A DNA stretch of 10,770 nucleotides from JABDJZ01 sp047611125 (GTDB taxonomy: Bacteria > Bacteroidota > Rhodothermia > Rhodothermales > UBA10348): assembly GCA_047611125.1 (NCBI GenBank), contig JBLFXH010000106.1:1-10770 (forward strand). Direction: 5' to 3'. The first letter of the stretch is position 1. Each line of letters opens with the position of its first letter. A program made the position numbers and the translations under genes. The notes beneath the pieces were generated by a model. It was not told the DNA's origin, made no database searches, and saw only the letters and a list, made by a program, of their open reading frames with translations. This document shows positions 1 through 5,569 of the stretch, one piece after another.

Positions 1-10
1 ATGGCTCCAT
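1..10 (-). CDS. start of a further minus-strand gene, truncated by the window edge
   Basis: On the minus strand an ATG (positions 10-8) overlaps the TGA stop of the PH-domain gene in a TGATG arrangement, the usual sign of translational coupling. Only ATG GAG CCA and one more base are visible, so the protein cannot be identified. PH-domain proteins of the YdbS type are often followed by a second, larger PH-domain protein (YdbT type), which is a reasonable guess but only an inference. The ATG could also be chance. Confidence 0.3.
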
Positions 11-633
11 CAGACCGGCTCGTCGGTGATGTAGAGTTTGATGCGCTCCCGCAGTTGCTCAGCCTCATCGAACTGGAGTCCCGGGAGAACCACCTGGCTG
101 CCTCGCGTGCCCGCTGTGTAGACCACCAGGTTGCCCAGGCTGAACTCCCTTTCGATCACATCCTGTGAGACGTCCATGTGCTGCACCCGGCGCAGCGGCA
201 CGATGGTCGTGATCCGGTTGAAAATGCCGCGTTCGAGGAAGAGCTCTTCGTCGGACAGCGAAAATCGCCAGAAGCGGTAGCGGAATTTTGGCAGCAGCCA
301 GGATGCGAGCCCGAAGACCACCAGGGCGCTGACGGTCGCCACGCCGAGTGGCAGGAAGCGCTCGTCGTCGAACAGTTTCAGGACATCGTAGGCAGCTCCC
401 GCGACAGTGGCCACGGAGCCGGCAATCAGGATCCGGATCCTCCAGACCTTCTGAACGGCCGGGTCGAGTTCTCTAAGGGCTAGCTCGCCGATTATTGCGC
501 AGGGTGCTGGAGGCCGTGAATGATCGCGGCTGCTGCGCCGGAAGTGTAGAGGAACGATACGCCCCGAGGCCGGTTTCGCGCTACCCTTTGTATTTCTCCA
601 GGGCCAGCACCATGTCCGAGTAGCTATGATCAA
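10..633 (-). CDS. YdbS-like bacterial PH-domain (bPH2) membrane protein, start uncertain
   Basis: The product looks like a small inner-membrane protein of the YdbS/bPH2 (DUF304) family. After a conserved-looking entry segment (LDPAVQKVWRI, residues 56-66 of the longest frame) come two hydrophobic segments (about 67-85 and 93-114). The PH-like domain follows: YRFWRFSLSDEELFLERG, then PLRRVQHMDVSQ and LGNLVVYTAGT (about 119-185). The family's exact function is unknown; a role in membrane stress or envelope processes is general family knowledge. The start is a real problem. The only ATG, GTG or TTG upstream of the membrane segments is the TTG at 633-631, which overlaps the CYTH gene by 53 bases and adds about 50 residues that look non-conserved. 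A rare AUA or AUC start at about 495-490, just after the CYTH stop, would fit the family's length better. It is the last complete gene of the run and is coupled to whatever follows it. Confidence 0.75.
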   Translation of the reverse strand: MIIATRTWCWPWRNTKGSAKPASGRIVPLHFRRSSRDHSRPPAPCAIIGELALRELDPAVQKVWRIRILIAGSVATVAGAAYDVLKLFDDERFLPLGVATVSALVVFGLASWLLPKFRYRFWRFSLSDEELFLERGIFNRITTIVPLRRVQHMDVSQDVIEREFSLGNLVVYTAGTRGSQVVLPGLQFDEAEQLRERIKLYITDEPV

Positions 634-1108
634 TCAGGTCATCTGCGGCGATGGCGAACAGCTCCATGAAGTCTCGGCACTGCTTGAGCAGGTGCTCCTC
701 GCCAATGGTGCCGTCGCTGTCGATGGCCTCGATCTCGACGAATTGCCCTAGGCCTTCCACCCTGTCCAGATGGAGCTTGACGTTGTCGGCAAACCAGATT
801 TCGCGGGTCTTGTCCACCACCACCAGAGGCTCCAGACCTGCTCTCAATACTGCACCCAAACCCGCGTCTGCCGGTACTCGGGCGAGCGTGACCTCAGATT
901 TTTTCGGGCCCTCCTGATTCGGCCTATCGTAGTGGATTAGCGAGTTCTCGATGTTGCCTTCACGCAGCTTCAGGCGACCGGACTTCGCGGGGAAATAGGT
1001 GTCTATCTGGTGGTCAGTGCCGACGCATCGGGCACCGAGGCCTTCCAGGGCATCCCTCAGCGGAGCGTGATCGGCGCAGCGCGCCTTGATTTCAACGTTG
1101 AGAGGCAT
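581..1108 (-). CDS. CYTH-domain protein, class IV adenylate cyclase (CyaB)-like
   Basis: This is a 175-residue single-domain CYTH protein, a fold that binds triphosphate-containing substrates with divalent metal inside a beta-barrel tunnel. Charged signatures appear in the expected order: NVEIKAR at residues 4-10 (the ExExK strand with Asn in place of the first Glu, as is common in CyaB-like members), RLKLREG 45-51, HYDRPN 59-64, KSEV 70-73, DKTREIW 99-105, KLHLDRVEGLG 111-121 and FVEIEA 123-128. Known CYTH activities include class IV adenylate cyclase and thiamine or inorganic triphosphatase, and sequence alone does not decide between them. I chose the ATG at 1108, which directly precedes the EIK strand; the frame upstream of it overlaps the VKOR-DsbA 3' end and has no CYTH character. 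It starts 17 bases after the VKOR-DsbA stop, with a weak AGGG ahead of the ATG, so it is probably cotranscribed. Confidence 0.86.
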   Translation of the reverse strand: MPLNVEIKARCADHAPLRDALEGLGARCVGTDHQIDTYFPAKSGRLKLREGNIENSLIHYDRPNQEGPKKSEVTLARVPADAGLGAVLRAGLEPLVVVDKTREIWFADNVKLHLDRVEGLGQFVEIEAIDSDGTIGEEHLLKQCRDFMELFAIAADDLIDHSYSDMVLALEKYKG

Positions 1109-1125
1109 GCCCTGATTTGCGGTGG

Positions 1126-2391
1126 TTAGTCGCCCAACTCTCGCTCGATCACAGCCCGGATAAACGCGGTATTCCGATACTGGCTGGCCTTTCGTCCGTT
1201 GATGAAGATGGTCGGCGTCTGGTTCAGGCCGGTTTCCCACGCAGCTTCGACATCAGATACGACACGGGCTCGCGCCTCGGGGCTGGCGAGACAGGCATTG
1301 AATTCGGCCATCGGGAAGCCCATGTCTTCCGCCGTCTCGCGGAAGAGCGCCGGACCAAGCTGGACCTGCTGACGGAAGAGTTCGTCGTGGTACTCCCAGA
1401 AATCGCCGAACTCCTGCGAGCAGACCGATGCGATCGCCGCTGGGCCTGCCTGGCCGTGCAGCTGACTCTGCATCCGCTCGTTGATGTTCGCGTCCAGCGG
1501 GTAGTTCATGAACTTGAAGGACACCTGATCGCGGAACTCGAAGAGAACCGTTCGCAGGTGAAACGCCGACTCCCGACACGCTGGGCACTGAAAGTCTGCG
1601 AACTCCACGATCTCGATCGGTCCGTCCGGATTCCCCCAAACGGCAGCAGTCTCAGCCACGTCGATGTCGATGGGCGTCTGCCGGTAATGGGCGCTCATCG
1701 CCAGGTCCATGTTGAAGCCAGGGACAATTCCCGCGAGGGCCTCAGACTGGCGCTTCATTCCCAGCCATCCAATCCCGAACACAAGGATGAACAAGAAACC
1801 CCACTGCTTGATATTGGGGTCGAATTTAAGATCAGTGGACTCGCCTCTTAGGCCAGCAATCCAGCCGCTGATTAGGCTGCCCCACTTGCCGGGACTGCCG
1901 TATCCAAGCCCGGCCGGCAGTGCGAACAGCAGGCCGAGGTTCGCTACGTACATCCCGACGCAGACCAGGCAAAGCACACCCAGCTGGACAAGGTGGAATG
2001 CCTTGAGGAGCGAAAACAGCACCGAGCCAATCGCCAGAATGAAGGAAAGCGTGATCCATCCCCCGGCGGAGCGGCGATCCTTGGCCATCGTTCCCCAGAG
2101 GGCCGAGAGGCCGGCGAAGGCGTAGAAGAGGAAGCCCCACCAGGCTACTGGAATGCCAAGCAAGTCGGCGTAGCTGGACGAATGCGCCAGATCACAGTTA
2201 ACAAAGTCATTGATCGAGCACCCGGAGGCCTCGACTATCCCTGCCGACTGAATCTTGAATGTCAGGTTGGTGGCGTAGGCCGCCAGAGCCAGTCCGAGGA
2301 CTCCGAAGGCCACGGCGACCCAGAGAGCAGTGTTGTTGAAGACGGGTTGTTCAGCGCGTCCGCCGCGGCGGCGCGTTTGGGTCTTGGCCAT
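1126..2391 (-). CDS. VKOR-DsbA fusion: vitamin K epoxide reductase domain plus thioredoxin-fold oxidase
   Basis: This 421-residue membrane protein should form disulfide bonds in exported proteins. The thioredoxin-fold domain oxidises substrates and the VKOR domain re-oxidises it, passing electrons to quinone. The VKOR part (about residues 20-210) has several membrane segments, the loop cysteines C58 and C66 in SGCSINDFVNC, the following LLGIPVAWWG motif, and the quinone-proximal CLVC (C141/C144). A further membrane helix (about 196-212) leads to a DsbA-like domain with FADFQCPACRES (CxxC at 269-272) and a cis-Pro loop in NQTPTIFING (T392-P393). Two extra cysteines, C324 and C367, may pair in the DsbA domain. 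All expected redox residues are present, so it looks functional. Its ATG lies one base after the stop of the ArsN2 remnant, and no clear Shine-Dalgarno is seen, which suggests it once relied on coupling. The lipoprotein gene upstream encodes a Cys-containing exported protein, a plausible client. Confidence 0.95.
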   Translation of the reverse strand: MAKTQTRRRGGRAEQPVFNNTALWVAVAFGVLGLALAAYATNLTFKIQSAGIVEASGCSINDFVNCDLAHSSSYADLLGIPVAWWGFLFYAFAGLSALWGTMAKDRRSAGGWITLSFILAIGSVLFSLLKAFHLVQLGVLCLVCVGMYVANLGLLFALPAGLGYGSPGKWGSLISGWIAGLRGESTDLKFDPNIKQWGFLFILVFGIGWLGMKRQSEALAGIVPGFNMDLAMSAHYRQTPIDIDVAETAAVWGNPDGPIEIVEFADFQCPACRESAFHLRTVLFEFRDQVSFKFMNYPLDANINERMQSQLHGQAGPAAIASVCSQEFGDFWEYHDELFRQQVQLGPALFRETAEDMGFPMAEFNACLASPEARARVVSDVEAAWETGLNQTPTIFINGRKASQYRNTAFIRAVIERELGD

Positions 2392-2392
2392 T

Positions 2393-2575
2393 TCAGGTTG
2401 TTTCGATGAGGTGGCGGCGCATGGCTACCGCGCTCGAGGGGCAGAGCTTGGCGAACTGGTCGGAGGCTAGAACCTCCTTAGGGACATCGGCTCGATCAAC
2501 GTTTTCGTAACCGAGAACGGCAAAGAATGCTTCTGCCGTTTCGGTCAGAAGGTACAGCGAAGCGATTCCGATAGT
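2393..2575 (-). pseudogene. arsN2: 3' remnant of an ArsN2-type (arsenic resistance) GNAT acetyltransferase
   Basis: Translating the minus strand from about 2575 to the TGA at 2395-2393 gives 60 residues that match the C-terminal third of ArsN2-like GNAT proteins. The recognisable pieces are ASLYLLTETAEAFFAVLGY, then VDRADVP, then FAKLCPSSAVAMRRHL; the LLT-TAE-FF-LGY and F-LCP-SA-MRR patterns are typical of this family. Full-length members are about 140-160 residues, so the N-terminal acetyl-CoA-binding part is missing. The frame has no ATG, GTG or TTG start. It reads upstream, through about 18 unrelated codons, directly into the stop codon of the BNR lipoprotein gene in the same frame. It ends one base before the VKOR-DsbA ATG. 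I infer that an intact arsN2-like gene preceded VKOR-DsbA and lost its 5' part by deletion or insertion of the lipoprotein gene. Family assignment is from remembered motifs, not a search. Confidence 0.78.
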
Positions 2576-2597
2576 CCATGGTACGGGTCTTCGAGAT

Positions 2598-2629
2598 GGT
2601 GACGGTGCTGGGTGACGGTGCCGGGTGAC
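2598..2629. repeat. 13-bp imperfect tandem repeat, about 2.5 units
   Basis: On the plus strand GGTGACGGTGCTG (2598-2610) is followed by GGTGACGGTGCCG (2611-2623) and the first six bases of a third unit, GGTGAC (2624-2629). The two full units differ at one base. The repeat abuts the lipoprotein stop codon (2630-2632) and fills most of the space before the ArsN2 remnant. It may mark the rearrangement junction that fused the two regions, but this is inference. Confidence 0.75.
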
Positions 2630-3847
2630 CTACAGGGTCATCACCGCTCGGGCCGTGCGGACCGAGCGGGTGGGCTGGGTGCCTGTCCACGCGAAGACCA
2701 GAGCGTCTCCGTCCCGAACCATGCGAGGGTAGCCGCTGGTGCGTGAAGAGGACGTCGGCACGACCGTGACGGCCTCACTCTGACGGCCGTCTGGTGCAAC
2801 CCGCCTCGCGGTTATTCCCGCCTCGGAGCCGCCGGTGGCCGGGTCACCCTGAATCCAGGAGGCGATGGCAGTACCGTCATCCAGTAGGACAACGTCCACC
2901 CTTCCAATCGCTGCGCCCGTATCCATTCTGATTGGTGCGCCGAAGGTCTCGCCCGAATCGTTCGAGAACGCCACATTGACTTGTGGCTGATCGTTCGGTG
3001 CGGTGAACCAGGCGATGGCCACATTCCCGTGAGAAGCGTCCAGCGCCGGGCCGTTTACGGGGCAGGCGGCAATTTCCCAGCCGTCTTCGTGGACTGCCTT
3101 CGGCTCCTCCCAACTGCCGTCCACCATGCGGGCCACGTGGATGTCCCGAACCTCGGTTTCGGTGCGGTTGCGATAGGCCATTATCAGTCCCCCGTCGTCC
3201 AGAGCGGTCATCGCGTTGGGGCAGCAGTCACACGTAAGATCATCAATGAGAAATTCCGGGCCCGGAGTCTCGCCCAACGACCGGGTCCGGACTGTCATTT
3301 CCTGAACGCCCTCGGCCCATTTCCGGCCGTCTAGCCATACGGCGTGCACCTTCCCGCCCGAGGCCGCCATGGCGCCGAAGCCGTGCTCGACCGGCGACCT
3401 GTCGTCGTGTAGCCAGGTTGGGGTTTCCCAGGTCTGGCCAGCGTCTTGGGAGTGGCTTACTCGGACACCGTACGAATACCGGCCATCGCCGTTGTACTCC
3501 AGCCAGTGGGCCCACATTTCTGGGCCGTTGCTGACAATCGAGGGCACGTCGGCCCAGTTGACAAACCAGCGGTCGCCGGCGGCAATAGTGCTCTTGAGGC
3601 CCCAGGACGCGCCATCCATCCGTGCCAGTCGCATGGCTGCGCCCGTGCTTGTGCGATCCAGCCAGGAGAGATGGACCTGTCCGTCTGCCGAGATGAGGTA
3701 AGGCTCGCCGGAGAGCGTGTCGGCGGGGACCACCATTTCCTGGACGTCAAGGGCAAGTGACAGCGGACCGCCGGGGAGGATGGGGTCAGCTCCTTCTGCG
3801 GTACATCCCGCGAGCACCAGTGCTGCGATCATAAGTAGTGTCTTCAT
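2630..3847 (-). CDS. exported BNR/sialidase-fold lipoprotein with a C-x-C-C cluster
   Basis: The 405-residue product begins with a short lipoprotein signal, MKTLLMIAALVLAGC, so the lipidated cysteine would be C15. The rest looks like a six-bladed beta-propeller of the sialidase/BNR superfamily. Asp boxes are visible as SQDAGQTW (133-140) and SNDSGETF (295-302), with further blade-like repeats ending in HLSWLDR, HAVWLDGR, AIAWFT and FAWTG. Exported cysteines stand out: TCDCCPNA (C206, C208, C209) and CPVNGP (C262). These could be disulfides or a metal site. Such proteins are commonly annotated as exo-alpha-sialidase, but I cannot see an arginine triad that would support true sialidase activity, so fold and location are firmer than function. 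I chose the ATG at 3847 because it starts the signal peptide; an in-frame start at 3871 would add eight residues. It is the first gene of the minus-strand run, and its TAG is in frame with the ArsN2 remnant. Confidence 0.86.
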   Translation of the reverse strand: MKTLLMIAALVLAGCTAEGADPILPGGPLSLALDVQEMVVPADTLSGEPYLISADGQVHLSWLDRTSTGAAMRLARMDGASWGLKSTIAAGDRWFVNWADVPSIVSNGPEMWAHWLEYNGDGRYSYGVRVSHSQDAGQTWETPTWLHDDRSPVEHGFGAMAASGGKVHAVWLDGRKWAEGVQEMTVRTRSLGETPGPEFLIDDLTCDCCPNAMTALDDGGLIMAYRNRTETEVRDIHVARMVDGSWEEPKAVHEDGWEIAACPVNGPALDASHGNVAIAWFTAPNDQPQVNVAFSNDSGETFGAPIRMDTGAAIGRVDVVLLDDGTAIASWIQGDPATGGSEAGITARRVAPDGRQSEAVTVVPTSSSRTSGYPRMVRDGDALVFAWTGTQPTRSVRTARAVMTL

Positions 3848-3937
3848 TCGCGTAAAATAGTGCATTCGCACTCGTCTGCGTATTCTCTCTGCCGAACCCC
3901 CTTAACAACTGCCGCGAACCTTCGCGGGCTGAGTGCG
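3848..3937. promoter_or_regulatory. divergent intergenic region between the BNR lipoprotein and GH13 genes
   Basis: The 90 bases between the two chosen start codons must carry the promoter of at least the lipoprotein gene and probably of the alpha-glucosidase gene too. On the minus strand an AT-rich TATTTTAC lies just before the lipoprotein ATG and loosely resembles the Bacteroidota -7 element, but it sits too close to the start to be convincing. I see no clear sigma70-type -35/-10 pair and no strong Shine-Dalgarno on either side. The inverted repeat at 3912-3927 is its one clear structure. Confidence 0.45.
3912..3927. promoter_or_regulatory. perfect 7-bp inverted repeat just upstream of the GH13 start
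   Basis: CCGCGAACCTTCGCGG has two perfect 7-bp arms around a 2-base centre and ends 10 bases before the ATG at 3938. It could be an operator for a sugar-responsive regulator acting on the alpha-glucosidase gene. As RNA, a 2-base loop is too tight for the full stem, which favours a DNA-level site over a hairpin. The lack of a central CG makes it a poor match to classical LacI/MalR operators. No regulator gene is visible in the window. Confidence 0.4.
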
Positions 3938-5548
3938 ATGGACCAGCTGTGGTGGCAGACAGGCGTTGTTTACCAGATCTATCCGCGGAGTTTTCAGGAC
4001 TCCACCGGAAATGGGATCGGTGACCTGCCCGGAATTATTTCCCGGCTGGATTATGTCGGCGAGCTCGGCGTGGATGCGATCTGGATATCGCCGTTTTTTA
4101 CGTCTCCCATGAGGGATTTCGGGTACGATGTTGCGGACTACTGTGACGTTGACCCTCTGTTTGGGACGTTGGCGGATGCCGAGCGGCTTGTAGAAGAGGC
4201 TCACTCCCGCGGCTTGAAGGTGCTGGTGGACTTCGTGCCCAATCACTGCTCAAGCGAGCACCCGTGGTTTGTTGAGGCCGGGTCTTCGCGTTCTTCTTTG
4301 AGGAGGGACTGGTTCGTGTGGCGAGATCCTGCGCCTGGCGGAGGGCCTCCGAATAACTGGCTTTCGGTCTTTGGCGGTCCGGCGTGGACATTGGATGAGC
4401 GGACTGGGCAGTATTACCGGCATTCGTTTCTGAAGGACCAACCCGATCTCGATTGGCGCAATCCTGCGGTTGTTGAGGCGCTGCACGAGGTGCTACGGTT
4501 CTGGATGGATCGGGGTGTTGATGGGTTTAGGCTGGACGCGATTCTGTTCGGCGGGAAGGATCCGCTGGAGCATGTTTACGACCTGGGTGACCCGTTTGTG
4601 TTGGAGGTGTTTGCTGGCTTTCGACGGGTGGTTGATGGGTATGTAGCGAAGTCTGATTTCGCGGATCAGGTTGCGGCGGTGATTCCGCCGCAACGGGTGC
4701 TGATTGGGGAGGTGCACCAGTACGATCTGGAGGAGTGGGCGAAGTATTACGGCGGCGTTGGTGCGGCGGGGACGCCCCTTGGCGCGGCAGGGCTGCACAT
4801 GCCGTTCAACTTCGGGTTGCTCAAGGCTCCCTGGACGGCTGGCGGCGTTCGGGCGCATGTGGAAGCCATCGAGCGGGTGACTCGTGACCTCGGGTGGCCC
4901 AACTACGTGCTCGGCAATCACGACGAAGCCCGACTGACCCAGCGCCTGGGCCAGGACTCCGACCGGCTAGCGGCCATGCTCCTGCTGACGCTCCGCGGCA
5001 CGCCGACGTTGTACTACGGCGACGAAATCGGGATGGAGCAAGGCGACATTCCGCCCGAGAAGCAGCTAGATCCGTGGGGACTCAACGTGTCTGCCGAACT
5101 GGGCCGCGACGGGTGTCGAACGCCCATGCAGTGGAATTCAGGGCCAGCGGCTGGGTTTACGACCGGGACTCCGTGGCTTCCAGTTCACGACGACCGGGCC
5201 TTCCGGAACGTGGCCGTCCAGTTGGATGAACCGGACGCTCTTCTCAATCTGTACCGACGGCTTCTGGAACTGCGGAGGAAGCACCAGGCGCTCCACCGCG
5301 GGTCATTCCGGGCCGTGGACAGTGGATCTGACGATTGCTTCTCTTTCGTGAGGGAGGCGCCCGATGCTCCGGGGCACTTCAAGCGGATGTTTGTGGCGCT
5401 GAACTTTGGGGACGAAGACATCCATGTTGTTACGCCGGGGCCTTGCCGGGTATTGTTGTGGAGTCACGCGCCGGGCGAGGATCTGAATCTGGTGGAGATG
5501 GTGCGGCTCGGGCCGAAGGAAGGGGCGATTGCGGTGGTATTTGGGTAG
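3938..5548 (+). CDS. GH13 alpha-glucosidase (oligo-1,6-glucosidase/alpha-glucosidase group)
   Basis: This 536-residue enzyme should hydrolyse alpha-glucosidic bonds at the non-reducing end of maltose-type or isomaltose-type sugars. Family signatures appear in order: VVYQIYPRSFQD 10-21, GDLPGIISRLDYV 28-40, DFVPNH 98-103, QPDLDW 168-173, GVDGFRLDA 193-201 with the nucleophile D200, IGEVH 256-260 with the acid/base E258, and LGNHDEAR 325-332 with the stabiliser D329. RTPMQWN (394-400) also fits. Ala follows the nucleophile, where oligo-1,6-glucosidases typically have Val; this favours alpha-1,4 specificity, though only as a family rule. There is no signal peptide, so it is cytoplasmic. I chose the ATG at 3938 (MDQLWWQTGVVYQIYPR) because the 26 residues from the in-frame ATG at 3860 are not family-like. 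Codon usage changes along the gene: many T/G-ending codons up to about 4790, mostly C-ending to about 5330, then T/G-ending again. It converges on the next gene, with only 21 bases between the stops and no evident terminator. Confidence 0.94.
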   Translation: MDQLWWQTGVVYQIYPRSFQDSTGNGIGDLPGIISRLDYVGELGVDAIWISPFFTSPMRDFGYDVADYCDVDPLFGTLADAERLVEEAHSRGLKVLVDFVPNHCSSEHPWFVEAGSSRSSLRRDWFVWRDPAPGGGPPNNWLSVFGGPAWTLDERTGQYYRHSFLKDQPDLDWRNPAVVEALHEVLRFWMDRGVDGFRLDAILFGGKDPLEHVYDLGDPFVLEVFAGFRRVVDGYVAKSDFADQVAAVIPPQRVLIGEVHQYDLEEWAKYYGGVGAAGTPLGAAGLHMPFNFGLLKAPWTAGGVRAHVEAIERVTRDLGWPNYVLGNHDEARLTQRLGQDSDRLAAMLLLTLRGTPTLYYGDEIGMEQGDIPPEKQLDPWGLNVSAELGRDGCRTPMQWNSGPAAGFTTGTPWLPVHDDRAFRNVAVQLDEPDALLNLYRRLLELRRKHQALHRGSFRAVDSGSDDCFSFVREAPDAPGHFKRMFVALNFGDEDIHVVTPGPCRVLLWSHAPGEDLNLVEMVRLGPKEGAIAVVFG

Positions 5549-5569
5549 CTTTGGCGAGCCGCTTGAAGT

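Noticed and set aside
429..440. GGATCCGGATCC palindrome
   Set aside because: It lies inside the PH-domain coding sequence and is explained by the codons there.
1117..1851. Long plus-strand open frame opposite VKOR-DsbA
   Set aside because: It is a shadow of the high-GC minus-strand gene; its translation shows no domain.
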